Below the pieces are notes generated by a model that worked only from the letters and a program-made list of their open reading frames with translations, searched no databases and had not been told where the DNA came from. This document shows positions 43,095-52,827 of a DNA stretch of 61,134 nt, piece by piece (position 1 is the stretch's first letter; each line of letters opens with the position of its first letter). The translations under genes and the position numbers were made by a program. This stretch comes from an uncultured Pelagibacteraceae bacterium (GTDB lineage: Bacteria; Pseudomonadota; Alphaproteobacteria; Pelagibacterales; Pelagibacteraceae), in NCBI GenBank assembly GCA_902562645.1, contig CACETY010000007.1, positions 1 through 61,134 on the forward strand, written 5' to 3'.

Positions 43095-43864
43095 AGTTCG
43101 CAAATCTTATAATAAGTTTTATGATCTAAGTTTTGAGGTCTCAGTTTTAAATCCATTGATAATTTTTTAGATACCTCTTCAAAATTATTAAATAAAAATT
43201 TAAGAGGTTTTTTTATCATTTTACGCCTTTGGCTAAAAAAAATATTAGTTACATGTTCTAAATTCTTAGGATCTTTTATTGTATGATATTTTTTTTTAGG
43301 AATAAAAACTAATAAAGTACTTTTTACTTTAGGGGCGGGACTAAAACTTGTAGGTTCTATATCTATTACTTTTTCAATTTTCATTTTCCAATTTGATATA
43401 ATTGATAACCTTCCATAATTTTTAGTATTTGTTTCTGCAATAATTCTATCTGCCACTTCTTTTTGAAACATTAATATTAATTTTTTACAAAATTTTTCTA
43501 AGCTATGAATTTTGATCCATTTTGTTAAAATCTGAGTTGAAATATTATAGGGTAAATTGCCAAATATAATTAAATTTTCATATAAATATTTCTCATATGA
43601 AATTTTCATCATATCATTATTAATAATGTCTATCTCAGCTCCAAACTTTTTGTTTAAAAGTTTATACAATCTTTCGTCCTTCTCTATAATGGTAAGTTTT
43701 TTCGGTTTTTTTTCAAATATTTTTTCGGTTAACGCTCCTTTACCAGGACCAACTTCAATAACTACGCTTTCAAAATTTATATTACTAATTTCAATAATTT
43801 TATTTAAAATCTTTTCGTCAACTAGGAAATTTTGTCCTAAACTTTTTTTAGGATTAAAAATCAT
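43070..43864 (-). CDS. rsmA: 16S rRNA (adenine1518-N6/adenine1519-N6)-dimethyltransferase
   Basis: The 264-residue KsgA methyltransferase dimethylates two adenines near the 3' end of 16S rRNA. Motifs are KKSLGQNFLVDEKILNKI, VVIEVGPGKGALTEKIFEK for SAM binding, NLPYNISTQIL as the catalytic N-L-P-Y, and SFSPAPKVKSTLLVF. It overlaps pdxA by 11 bases upstream and gmk on the other strand by 25 bases downstream. Confidence 0.96.
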   Translation of the reverse strand: MIFNPKKSLGQNFLVDEKILNKIIEISNINFESVVIEVGPGKGALTEKIFEKKPKKLTIIEKDERLYKLLNKKFGAEIDIINNDMMKISYEKYLYENLIIFGNLPYNISTQILTKWIKIHSLEKFCKKLILMFQKEVADRIIAETNTKNYGRLSIISNWKMKIEKVIDIEPTSFSPAPKVKSTLLVFIPKKKYHTIKDPKNLEHVTNIFFSQRRKMIKKPLKFLFNNFEEVSKKLSMDLKLRPQNLDHKTYYKICELYELELIR

Positions 43865-44825
43865 TTATTTTATTAAGGAATTTAAAGGCATAAATAATTG
43901 ATGATGGATCAGAAATATTCTTACCTATCATTTCTTGATTAGGACCATGATCAGGTGTTACTTTTATAAAAGGTAATCCAACTGTTACATTTATTGCTTT
44001 AAATTCAAATAGTGTTTTAATTGGGGTTAATACCTGGTCATGATACATTCCAACAACAACATCAAATTCTTTAATATTTTTTTTTAAAAAAAAAGTATCA
44101 GCAGAAAAAGGACCAGATATTTTAATTTTTTTTTTCTTTAAATAATTAATTGCTGGGATTATTTCAGTTTTTTCTTCACTAATTTTATCAGTTGTTTCAC
44201 AATGTGGATTTAATCCCAAAACAGCGATTTTAGGCATTTTCTTTAAATTTGACTTATAAAACAAATCAACTTTAGTTATATTGTCTATAATCTTTTCTTT
44301 TTTTATGAATTTAGCTACGTTTTTTAAAGGTATGTGCGTTGTCAAAGGAACAACTGAAAGATTTTCGTTATAAATAAGCATTACAGGATTTTTTGTTTTT
44401 GTTTTAAAACCGACATATTCTGTGATTCCAGGAAATTTTTTCTTCAAAAAATATTTTTTTGAAATAGGCCCATTAATTAATTTCGATATTTTATTAACTT
44501 TTATTAATTGTAAGGCTTTTTTGAAACTATTCTCAATATATTTGTTTGATGAACTGCTTATTTTAGAAAAAGGTTTTTTGAATTTATAATCAATATCAAT
44601 CAAATTTATTGCCTTTTTTTTTGCTTTTTCTATGTGATTTATTTCATTAATGTCAAAATCATATCTTAATTTCCTCATTTGTTTAAAAATTAGCTTTTTA
44701 TTACCCACTATAATTATTATGCTTTTACTTTTCTCAAAACTTTTTAAATTGAAATACTTAAATAAAACTTCAGAAAATATACTATTTGGCTCACCAAGCA
44801 CTATTAATATTTTATTAAAGTTCAT
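43854..44825 (-). CDS. pdxA: 4-hydroxythreonine-4-phosphate dehydrogenase
   Basis: The 323-residue NAD-dependent enzyme of pyridoxal phosphate synthesis has the family's LINGPISKKYF, TEYVGFKTKT, VPLTTHIPLKNVAKFI with a metal-binding His, VLGLNPHCETTDKISEEK, GPFSADTFF, and MYHDQVLTPIKTLFEFKAIN with LPFIKVTPDHG. The sequence is Lys-rich and somewhat diverged (DHGPNQEMIGKN instead of the usual DHGTAFDIAGK). It sits between the surA-like gene and rsmA with overlaps on both sides, the standard order. Confidence 0.94.
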   Translation of the reverse strand: MNFNKILIVLGEPNSIFSEVLFKYFNLKSFEKSKSIIIIVGNKKLIFKQMRKLRYDFDINEINHIEKAKKKAINLIDIDYKFKKPFSKISSSSNKYIENSFKKALQLIKVNKISKLINGPISKKYFLKKKFPGITEYVGFKTKTKNPVMLIYNENLSVVPLTTHIPLKNVAKFIKKEKIIDNITKVDLFYKSNLKKMPKIAVLGLNPHCETTDKISEEKTEIIPAINYLKKKKIKISGPFSADTFFLKKNIKEFDVVVGMYHDQVLTPIKTLFEFKAINVTVGLPFIKVTPDHGPNQEMIGKNISDPSSIIYAFKFLNKINDF

Positions 44826-45747
44826 TTATTTTTATATTTTTTTTTAATTTTTTATAAAATATAATAGAGTATGTATTTAGCTGTCTGCTAGTTTCTTTGG
44901 CAATTAATTGATTGACCTCATTTTCCAAGTCAACTTCTTGTTTGAATTCTTTTTTATTGTTGAGCTTAATTATCAAGTATCCTCCACTGATTTTTATGGG
45001 ATTACTTATTTGACCTATTTTTAATTTAATTATATGTTTTTTTAGATTTTCTGAAATTTGTAATTCGTTAACCCATCCAATTAACCCTCCATTCTTTGAA
45101 GTGCTTGAGATACTAAAAATATTAGCCGTATTTTCAAAACCATTATTAATTATACTTTTCTCTATTTTTTTTAATGTTTCGTCAAAATTTTCACTAACAT
45201 TTTCTGTAAAAAGAATTTCTGAAAGGTCATACTCATATTTTTTTTTTTCATTTTGAAATTGAATTAAAATATTTTTTCTCATTTTCTCTTCATTAATTCT
45301 AATATTTTTTGAAAATTTACTATAAATAAGCTGATTCCATAAGGCTTCAACATGTAGTTTATTTATAATATTATCATACTCAAGGTCTCTTTTTTTTAAT
45401 ATCTTTATAAAATCAGATTTATTATTGATATTTTTGTTTTTTAAAAATTTTTGTTCGATTGAGTCTAAAAAACTTCCCATTTTACTCGTGTCATAAATTT
45501 TATTTAATTCCCTTTTTTTTATAATTTCTGTAATTAGTGAGTTTTTTGCTAGTTTATTAATTTGATCTCTATTTAGTTGATCTAATTTAGGATTAAGAAA
45601 TAATAAATATTTTTTTTCATTTTTAATATCTATATTTGTAATTATTTCGTTATCGACTTTTGTAATTATTTTTATTGAGGCACTATAGACACTTAAATTT
45701 ATATTAAAAAACAAAATAACAAACAAAATATATTTAATTTTATTCAT
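44815..45747 (-). CDS. surA: SurA-like periplasmic peptidyl-prolyl isomerase/chaperone
   Basis: The 310-residue protein has a signal peptide (residues 1-22, ending VYSAS), the SurA N-domain start IKIITKVDNEIITNIDIKNEKKYLL, and a parvulin-like region near residues 170-265 (YDLSEILFTENVSEN, then SSTSKNGGLIGWVNELQISENLKKHI and GQISNPIKISGGYLIIKL). It escorts outer-membrane proteins such as LptD through the periplasm. The gene lies immediately after lptD. Only one parvulin domain is seen, as in other alphaproteobacterial relatives. Confidence 0.88.
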   Translation of the reverse strand: MNKIKYILFVILFFNINLSVYSASIKIITKVDNEIITNIDIKNEKKYLLFLNPKLDQLNRDQINKLAKNSLITEIIKKRELNKIYDTSKMGSFLDSIEQKFLKNKNINNKSDFIKILKKRDLEYDNIINKLHVEALWNQLIYSKFSKNIRINEEKMRKNILIQFQNEKKKYEYDLSEILFTENVSENFDETLKKIEKSIINNGFENTANIFSISSTSKNGGLIGWVNELQISENLKKHIIKLKIGQISNPIKISGGYLIIKLNNKKEFKQEVDLENEVNQLIAKETSRQLNTYSIIFYKKLKKNIKINEL

Positions 45748-48141
45748 CTAATTTTCAAAAACAGAATTGGCTGCTCCACGTATATTTACAAACGGGATAA
45801 ATTTGATAAGGAATACTAAGCTCTCATCTGGAACTAAACTACCATCTCTAAAGAATTTCTTTTGATATTCAAATGAAGCTAAAAGACAATCAGTTTCATA
45901 TTCATAAGATAACTTATAAAATTGAGTAAAGTCATCTTTTAAATCTTTTGTAGTATTAAAATTAATTAAATGTTCATCTGTAAATTTATAGCTCGTGTTA
46001 TTTTTGATAATCTCACTATCACCAAAATCATGGTTTTCAGTTATGTAATCAAAGGAAGTTAAGAATTTATTTATCCCAAATATTGCATTAAGAGAATCAT
46101 AATTTGAATATTCCAAGTCTTTATCATATGAAAAATCATAATTTAATTCCAAATTTTTGTTTAATTTATAGTATAGATTTCCTACAATATCTGATCTTGT
46201 TTGATTTAATTTTGTTTTAGTGGGAAGATCATCGTTCTTCTTATCTTTCAAGACATTTCCAAGGTTTAAACCTAAAATTTTACTGTCATTAAGATTTTGT
46301 TTTTCAAATTCAAATCCTAATGTAATTGAATTACCTTTCTCAACCATATCTGATCTTCCAATTCTATTTGGTGAAAATAGATTATCAAACTCTATACGCG
46401 TATCACTTGATGAAATATCCTTTCCATTAGTTGGACTAACTCTTAATTGTAATATTGGTTTTAAAAAGTTGGTAGAGTTTTCCAATTCTTTTTTGAGAGG
46501 TAATTCTGATTTTAATAAAAGTGTTCCAAAGATTTCATGATCATTTTTCTTTTCATACACAGTCGAATTCTCAGAGTAACTATTAAAATTTTTTAACAAT
46601 AAACTATAATCAGAAACTAATCCTTCTTGAGAAATGTAATCGAAAGAATTAAAATTAAAATCGTTATTTATGAGTACTTCGTACTTATTTGTTTCGTAAA
46701 CCTTTTGAAATCCAGTTGATAAAAATTGGAAATTTCCATTATAGCTTTCATCTAAATTAATATTTTTTGAAAAATTAAAATCAGGGAAAATATATTGATA
46801 TTTGTCATTATCTTCCTTTGACAAATCCTCGTATAATTTAACTGTAGTATCGATTTTAGTATTTTCATCTATATCCTTCTCTAAACTTATATAAGACGTC
46901 AAAGTACTTTCACTATCTACGAGTGATGTATATTCTTTAATGTTATGTATTTTTAGATAATTATCATTAGTTACATTTTGAATTTGTATTTTATAATTTG
47001 TATTATCATCAAAATTTCCCTCTAATTCTGTAAAAAAATGACTACTTGTATTATCTTTTCTATTGAGACTAAAATCTGCTATCAAATTTGAATTTTTAAA
47101 AGCTTCTCTGTATTCACTCTGAAATATGTAATCATTGTCAAAATAAAATCTTGGCTTAAAAGTGAAGTCTTTAGAATTAGATATTGAGTAAAAGTAAGGT
47201 ATAGTTAAAGAAGAACCTAAATTACTTGAACCTTTATAAAAAGGTGTCAAAAAACCTGATTTTCTTTTAACTGTTGGATCTGGATGGTTAAAATAAGGTA
47301 AATAAAATATTTTTTTATCAAATACCTTAAACCAGGATTTTTCATATTCAAATAATTTTTTTGTCTTGTTATGTGTAAATATTTTACTTTGTAATTCCCA
47401 ACCTCTACAATTTTTATTTTTTTTATTACAAGTACTAAAAACAGTCTTATAAATTTTGGTATTTTGATTATTAGATACAATACTTGAACCTTTTAGAACT
47501 GGATCATTATTCTCGTTTCCAAAGAAATCATCTACAAAATCAACTTTTACATTTTTTCCAGCAACTTCATTGTCTTTTAAATTTAATTTTGAATTTTCAA
47601 AAGAATATTCATTTAGGTTTTGATCTTTGATAAATATTTTTTCTGATGATATAATTTCTCTAATAGTGTCAAATACTAGGCCTTTTTCGAATATAAATTT
47701 GTTAGATATTTTGTCATTTATTTCTGTGATTTCATTGCTTGATATTATATTTAAATCTCTGTCAAATAAAATATTTGAAGATTTGATATCATATTTATTT
47801 TCTAAATCTAAAAATGTTTCACTTTGAGTAAATACCTTATTATCAGTCTCATTATAAATCATTTTTTGACTCTTAATAATTATATCTTTCCCCTCATCAA
47901 TATATTCTACATTGTCAAAAATTATTAATTCTGAGTTCAATTTGTCATAAATAAATTTTTCACCGATAATTTTTAAATTTTTTGCTGGTATTTTTGCAAT
48001 TCCTTCTGTTGCATAAATCATATTATCCTCAGTATCGATTTTTATGTTTTTTGAATCAAAAAATACTGTTTGCGCATTTAAATTTGAGCAAATTGATAAA
48101 AGAATTAAAACCGATAATGTTCTTAAAATCTTAATTTTCAT
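45748..48141 (-). CDS. lptD: LPS-assembly protein LptD (OstA)
   Basis: The 797-residue outer-membrane beta-barrel inserts lipopolysaccharide into the outer leaflet. It has a signal peptide (residues 1-23), an N-terminal LptA-like jelly-roll domain (KIPAKNLKIIGEKFIYDKL onward), the junction KNCRGWELQSKIFTHNKTKKLFEYEKSWFKVFDKKIFYLPYFNHPDPTVKRKSGFLTP in outline with its YLPYFNHPDP motif, and a C-terminal barrel of about 450 residues ending in an aromatic strand. The sequence is Asn/Asp/Lys-rich. Cys pairs lie near the junction (CNKKNKNC). Confidence 0.94.
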   Translation of the reverse strand: MKIKILRTLSVLILLSICSNLNAQTVFFDSKNIKIDTEDNMIYATEGIAKIPAKNLKIIGEKFIYDKLNSELIIFDNVEYIDEGKDIIIKSQKMIYNETDNKVFTQSETFLDLENKYDIKSSNILFDRDLNIISSNEITEINDKISNKFIFEKGLVFDTIREIISSEKIFIKDQNLNEYSFENSKLNLKDNEVAGKNVKVDFVDDFFGNENNDPVLKGSSIVSNNQNTKIYKTVFSTCNKKNKNCRGWELQSKIFTHNKTKKLFEYEKSWFKVFDKKIFYLPYFNHPDPTVKRKSGFLTPFYKGSSNLGSSLTIPYFYSISNSKDFTFKPRFYFDNDYIFQSEYREAFKNSNLIADFSLNRKDNTSSHFFTELEGNFDDNTNYKIQIQNVTNDNYLKIHNIKEYTSLVDSESTLTSYISLEKDIDENTKIDTTVKLYEDLSKEDNDKYQYIFPDFNFSKNINLDESYNGNFQFLSTGFQKVYETNKYEVLINNDFNFNSFDYISQEGLVSDYSLLLKNFNSYSENSTVYEKKNDHEIFGTLLLKSELPLKKELENSTNFLKPILQLRVSPTNGKDISSSDTRIEFDNLFSPNRIGRSDMVEKGNSITLGFEFEKQNLNDSKILGLNLGNVLKDKKNDDLPTKTKLNQTRSDIVGNLYYKLNKNLELNYDFSYDKDLEYSNYDSLNAIFGINKFLTSFDYITENHDFGDSEIIKNNTSYKFTDEHLINFNTTKDLKDDFTQFYKLSYEYETDCLLASFEYQKKFFRDGSLVPDESLVFLIKFIPFVNIRGAANSVFEN

Positions 48142-49219
48142 TTAACTTAGTCAATCCTAATGTACAAATAAGAAGTATCAGAAGTTGAGGTAGCCATACA
48201 GCAACTTCAACAGGTAATGTTTCATTTTTTCCAAATAATACTGAAAAGTAGTTCATATAATAAAATATTACAGAAACCAATACGCCAACAATTACTAAAA
48301 AAAATTTTGATTTTATAAAGTTTAATTTTAACATTAACAATGCTCCTATAATTGTAGTAAGAGTCAAGTATATTGGTAGGCTGTAAATTTTGTTAAGATG
48401 TATACTTACTTCTGTAGCTGAATACCCAATTGATTTGTAGTTATCTTTTAATTTTATTAATTGTAAAATGTTCAGAGAGTTAAGATTGGAATATAAGTTA
48501 GATATAATCTTTTCGTTAAATGAAGATGAATACAGGTAACTATCTAAAAATTTTGTTTTTTTATCTTTAGAATAAATTTTTACATCGCTTAATGTCCAAG
48601 TTTTCTCTGTGATATCAGCTTTTTCAGAAACAATGGTATTTAATAGTTCATAGTTATTGCTGAGTTCAGTTATTTCTAATCTTTCAAGACTATTAATTTT
48701 ATAGTTTTTAGCGTTAATAATAAAAATTTTTTTATTATCAATACTTTTTTCTTTAATCCATAAACCCTCTTCATTCACTACCGCTAAATGATCACTTGTA
48801 TTTGAATATTTGTACTTAATATTTAGATATAAACTTTTTAAGTTAGCTGAAAATGAATAATATAATACTATTAAGATGATACCCAACATAATTGAGACAA
48901 TAGAAATTATAGTTGTAATTTTTAAGTTATCTATGCCGTTACTTCTTAGTAACTCAATCTCATCTTTTTCATACAAACTTATAAAAAAAAACATAACACC
49001 TAATAAGAATATAAATGGAAGAATTTCAAATACAATTGAAGGAATATTTAATATTGTCAAAAAAATTGGAATATAAGCTTCACTTTTTTTATTTTCAAAA
49101 TATTTTATTTCCTCAAAAATATTTAGAAAAAAACTTAAAAAAACAAAAACTACAATAATTATTAAAATATGTTTTAAAAATAAACTTGTTAAATACCGTT
49201 CATGTTGTTTCATAATCAT
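48131..49219 (-). CDS. lptG: LPS export ABC transporter permease LptG
   Basis: The 362-residue YjgP/YjgQ-family permease has six membrane segments (three at each end) around a periplasmic beta-jellyroll domain. RYLTSLFLKHILIIIVVFVFLSFFLNIFEEI and the late LTTIIGALLMLKLNF fit the family. The second of the two YjgP/YjgQ genes, nearest lptD, is normally LptG. The start overlaps the lptF stop by 4 bases. A second Met at residue 3 is an alternative start. Confidence 0.9.
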   Translation of the reverse strand: MIMKQHERYLTSLFLKHILIIIVVFVFLSFFLNIFEEIKYFENKKSEAYIPIFLTILNIPSIVFEILPFIFLLGVMFFFISLYEKDEIELLRSNGIDNLKITTIISIVSIMLGIILIVLYYSFSANLKSLYLNIKYKYSNTSDHLAVVNEEGLWIKEKSIDNKKIFIINAKNYKINSLERLEITELSNNYELLNTIVSEKADITEKTWTLSDVKIYSKDKKTKFLDSYLYSSSFNEKIISNLYSNLNSLNILQLIKLKDNYKSIGYSATEVSIHLNKIYSLPIYLTLTTIIGALLMLKLNFIKSKFFLVIVGVLVSVIFYYMNYFSVLFGKNETLPVEVAVWLPQLLILLICTLGLTKLNEN

Positions 49220-50364
49220 AGGTAGTTTAATTTAAATTTGGTAATCAGAAATAATAATAAATAAAAAAATAATAATAATATTATTGGCATCAAAGAAACT
49301 AAATAAATCATACTAATAGAGTTTAATAAAAATTTAAGACTAATCTGAGATATAATAATTATGAAACTTCCAACTAAAAAAATATTTATTTTATGAAATT
49401 TTGACAAATACCTAGATTTTGGTTCAACTATCAAGCTAGCAGCGATAAGTGAAATTATCAAAGTGTAGAGTGGCAAAATTAATCTTTTATATAGTTCATC
49501 ACTAATCGACTTTAGTTCCCTACCTTCACAAGTTTTTTTTTTCATATTTTTGAATACTTCGTCACTATTCCTATAAATACTTATAAAAAAATTCTTAAAA
49601 CAACTTATCAAAATATCTGACTTAATCTCTTGTGTTTTTGGATGTGTAGTCGATTTTGTGGAAAAATTTGATAAATTATAATCTGTCTCAGAAAAATTTA
49701 AAGCAAAAGAATTTTTATTATTAATATTTGTAATACCTCCATCATAAAGTCTTAAAAAAAACTGATTATCTTTTTTTATAATTTTTCCACTATCAGCAAC
49801 AATTATTTTTGATTGATTATTATCAATTTTTTCATTGATATAAATCTTATTTAGAACATTATCGTTTTTATATTCCTCTACAAAAATAGTAAGATTTTTA
49901 ACTACATTTATAAATTTTTTTTCTGAAATTAACTTTGGTAAAAAATCTATATTTGAATCTTTTATATACTGTCTTGCCAAACTCTGAGATTTTGGAATAA
50001 CATAAAGGTTTAGACATAATTGTAAAATCAAAAAGAAAATTGAGAGCTTACAAATAAAATTTATAAAATGTATTTTTTTTATTCCATTATTCCAGAATAC
50101 GATCAACTCATTTGCATTATCATATTTATTTATTACATAAAATATGGATATGAAAAATACAAAAATTATCGTTTTACTAAATATTTTTGGAAGATTTAAA
50201 GTAACATAGTAAAAATATACCTTAAGACTGTGACCATCATCTGAAACTAAATCTAAAAAGTTTACTGCTTGAATTATCCATACAATAAAAGTAATGCTAA
50301 ATGAGGCTATTAAAAAGAAATTTAGTATATCTAAAGAAAATTTACGAAATATTAATTTATTCAT
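49216..50364 (-). CDS. lptF: LPS export ABC transporter permease LptF
   Basis: The 382-residue YjgP/YjgQ-family permease has paired membrane segments at both ends and a large periplasmic domain between. It starts MNKLIFRKFSLDILNFFLIASFSITFIVWIIQAVNFLDLV, a typical LptF N-terminus. It works with LptG and LptB, which is not in this window. It is the first gene of the leftward envelope run and lies back to back with pepA (55 bases between starts). Confidence 0.9.
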   Translation of the reverse strand: MNKLIFRKFSLDILNFFLIASFSITFIVWIIQAVNFLDLVSDDGHSLKVYFYYVTLNLPKIFSKTIIFVFFISIFYVINKYDNANELIVFWNNGIKKIHFINFICKLSIFFLILQLCLNLYVIPKSQSLARQYIKDSNIDFLPKLISEKKFINVVKNLTIFVEEYKNDNVLNKIYINEKIDNNQSKIIVADSGKIIKKDNQFFLRLYDGGITNINNKNSFALNFSETDYNLSNFSTKSTTHPKTQEIKSDILISCFKNFFISIYRNSDEVFKNMKKKTCEGRELKSISDELYKRLILPLYTLIISLIAASLIVEPKSRYLSKFHKINIFLVGSFIIIISQISLKFLLNSISMIYLVSLMPIILLLFFYLLLFLITKFKLNYL

Positions 50365-50419
50365 TGAAATTATTGTTTTAATAAATATACAACATTATCT
50401 AATAAAAATTTCAAAAAAA

Positions 50420-51856
50420 ATGAAGCTAAATTTAAATTTTGTAAATAAAGTACCGAAAATCGCAAAAGATAACGAGATTATTTTGCTGACCCAAAAAGTT
50501 ATTAAAAGTAAAGAGATTAAACAATTATCAAAATCAATATTTTCAAATAAACTTTTCTCTGAAAAGAATTTTCTCTCAAAAGATTATAATGGTAAAAGTT
50601 ACATATTTGTAAATTGCATTAAATCAAAAACTTCTTTAGATTTTGAAAAATTTGGTTCAAAATTGTATGTTTTTTTAAAAGAAAATAAGAAAGAAAATTC
50701 TTTTATAAATGTAGAAAATAATTCTTTTACCAATGTACAATTGGAAAAGTTTCTTCATGGAGCACAACTTAAATCGTATAATTTTGATCTATATAAAACC
50801 AACAAAAAGAAAAATGTAAATATAAATTTAAGTATTATTGGCAGTAACATTAAACAAAAAAATTTATTAAGAAATAAATTAAAAGCTCTTTTGGAAGGTG
50901 TTTTTCTTACAAGAGACTTGGTTTCAGAACCTGGTAATATTTTACATCCAGATGAATATGCTAAGAGAATTGTTAAACTAAGAAAGTTTGGATTAAAAGT
51001 TACAGTCTATGATCAAAAAAAATTAAAAAAATTAGGTTTTAATGCATTACTTGGTGTTGGACAGGGAAGTATAAGAGGTTCTTATATGGTAACCATAGAG
51101 TGGAAAGGAAATAAAAATAAATCAAAACCTTTGGCCTTTGTAGGAAAAGGTGTTTGCTTTGACACAGGAGGAATTTCACTTAAGCCTGCAAAATTTATGG
51201 AAGATATGACATATGATATGGCAGGTTCAGCAACAGTAGTCGGTCTTATGAAAACTTTGGCTTTAAGGAAATCAAAAATTAATGCTGTTGGAGTTGTAGG
51301 ATTAGTTGAAAACATGCCTGGAGCAAATGCACAAAGACCTGGAGATATTGTAAAATCTTATAGTGGACAAACCATTGAAGTTTTAAATACTGATGCCGAG
51401 GGAAGACTAGTTCTAGCTGATGTGCTTACCTACACTGAGCAGAAATTTAAACCAAGTTTAATTATTGATTTAGCCACATTAACTGGAGCAATAATTGTTG
51501 CACTTGGATCTGAATATGCTGGTTTATGGTCAAATAATAAAAAAATGTCAAAACAACTTTTTGATGCAGGAGAACAAGTAGAAGAAAAAGTATGGGAAAT
51601 GCCTTTACACGAAAATTATAATAAATTAATGAATTCAAATAATGCTGATATGCAAAATATCAATTATGTTGGAGGAGCTGGTTCAACTACTGCAGCACAG
51701 TTTTTACAAAGATTTATAATTAATAAAACACCTTGGGCGCATTTAGATATAGCTGGAATGGCATTTTCTAAATATGCAGGAGCACTAAATTCTGGTGGTG
51801 CAACAGGATATGGAGTCAGATTGTTAAATAAGTTTATTGAGGAGAATTATGAGTAA
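50420..51856 (+). CDS. pepA: Leucyl aminopeptidase
   Basis: The 478-residue M17 metallopeptidase has an N-terminal domain and a catalytic domain with VGKGVCFDTGGISLKPAKFMEDMTYDMAGSA (metal-binding Lys and Asp), GLVENMPGANAQRPGDIV, and the signature NTDAEGRLVLADVL, ending with HLDIAGMAF. I chose ATG at 50420 (MKLNLNFVNKVPKIA). The upstream ATG at 50294 would lie inside lptF on the other strand and adds 42 unrelated residues. It overlaps the ndk start region by 8 bases. Confidence 0.95.
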   Translation: MKLNLNFVNKVPKIAKDNEIILLTQKVIKSKEIKQLSKSIFSNKLFSEKNFLSKDYNGKSYIFVNCIKSKTSLDFEKFGSKLYVFLKENKKENSFINVENNSFTNVQLEKFLHGAQLKSYNFDLYKTNKKKNVNINLSIIGSNIKQKNLLRNKLKALLEGVFLTRDLVSEPGNILHPDEYAKRIVKLRKFGLKVTVYDQKKLKKLGFNALLGVGQGSIRGSYMVTIEWKGNKNKSKPLAFVGKGVCFDTGGISLKPAKFMEDMTYDMAGSATVVGLMKTLALRKSKINAVGVVGLVENMPGANAQRPGDIVKSYSGQTIEVLNTDAEGRLVLADVLTYTEQKFKPSLIIDLATLTGAIIVALGSEYAGLWSNNKKMSKQLFDAGEQVEEKVWEMPLHENYNKLMNSNNADMQNINYVGGAGSTTAAQFLQRFIINKTPWAHLDIAGMAFSKYAGALNSGGATGYGVRLLNKFIEENYE

Positions 51857-52259
51857 TATTGAACAAACATTATCTATAGTTAAACCGGATGCTGTTGAAA
51901 GAAATTTGCAAGATCAAATTAAAAATGAATTTAAAATTAATGGATTTAAAATTTTAAAAGAAAAAAAAATTCATATTTCAAAAGATGAGGCTGAAAAGTT
52001 TTATAAAGTACATGAGTCTAAACCATTTTATAATGATTTATGTGCTTATTTATCCTCTGGACCTATAGTTGTTATGTGTCTTCAAAAGGACAACGCTGTT
52101 TCTGAAAATAGAAAATTGATGGGAGCAACAAATCCTAAAGATGCAGAAGAGGGGACACTTAGAAAAAAATATGGTATTTCAATCGACAAAAATTCTGTCC
52201 ATGGATCAGATAGTGTTGAAAATGCTAAGATTGAGTTGGACTTTTTTTTTAAAGATTAG
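51849..52259 (+). CDS. ndk: Nucleoside-diphosphate kinase
   Basis: The 136-residue enzyme makes nucleoside triphosphates. It has EQTLSIVKPDAVERN, SSGPIVVMCLQKDNAVSENRKLMGATNP and the active-site His118 in NSVHGSDSVENA. I chose ATG at 51849 (MSNIEQT) because the ATG at 51837 adds MRRI, not seen in the family. The end overlaps by 11 bases the convergent purN. Confidence 0.96.
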   Translation: MSNIEQTLSIVKPDAVERNLQDQIKNEFKINGFKILKEKKIHISKDEAEKFYKVHESKPFYNDLCAYLSSGPIVVMCLQKDNAVSENRKLMGATNPKDAEEGTLRKKYGISIDKNSVHGSDSVENAKIELDFFFKD

Positions 52260-52827
52260 TTAAAAACTTATCAATAGCTATTGGATAAATTTGATGTTCA
52301 ATTTTAAGAACTTTTTTCTCCAAACTTCTCACAGTATCTGATTTTAGAATTTTCACTTTCTTTTGTAAAATAACTTTACCCGAATCTAATTTTTCTGTTA
52401 CCTTATGAATTGAAGCCCCTGCAAATTTATCTTTATTTTTGATTGCTCTTTCATGGGTATTCAATCCTTTATATTTAGGCAAAAGTGAAGGGTGAATATT
52501 TAATATTGGTTTAGAAAATTTTTTTATAAAATTACCTGACAATATTTTCATAAAACCAGCTAAACAAAGCAAATCTATATTATATTTTTTTAGTAATTTA
52601 AGTGAATTATTTTCAAAATTTGATTTACTCTTAAATTTTATACCATAAATATTTATTTTTGATTTCGAAGCATATTTTAAACCTTTAGCATCTGGATTAT
52701 TTGAAATAACTAATATAATTTTAATTAAAGAATTTTTTTTTTTTGAGTGTTTTATTAAAGTTCTTAAATTACTTCCTCTACCACTAATAAAGACAGCTAT
52801 ATTTTTTTTACCAGGATATTTTTCCAC
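52249..52827 (-). CDS. purN: Phosphoribosylglycinamide formyltransferase
   Basis: The 192-residue enzyme uses formyltetrahydrofolate in purine synthesis. It has AVFISGRGSNLRTLI, LLCLAGFMKILSGNFIKKF, the catalytic ILNIHPSLLPKYKGLNTHERAI (Asn-His) and AGASIHKVTEKLDSGKVILQ with the catalytic Asp. The start overlaps purM by 20 bases, so purM and purN are one unit. Confidence 0.95.
   Translation of the reverse strand: MEKYPGKKNIAVFISGRGSNLRTLIKHSKKKNSLIKIILVISNNPDAKGLKYASKSKINIYGIKFKSKSNFENNSLKLLKKYNIDLLCLAGFMKILSGNFIKKFSKPILNIHPSLLPKYKGLNTHERAIKNKDKFAGASIHKVTEKLDSGKVILQKKVKILKSDTVRSLEKKVLKIEHQIYPIAIDKFLTNL

Noticed and set aside
45748..48141. Rightward and leftward short frames within lptD, such as 46220-46540 and 47247-47480
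   Set aside because: They are shadows of lptD with no ribosome sites or recognisable domains.
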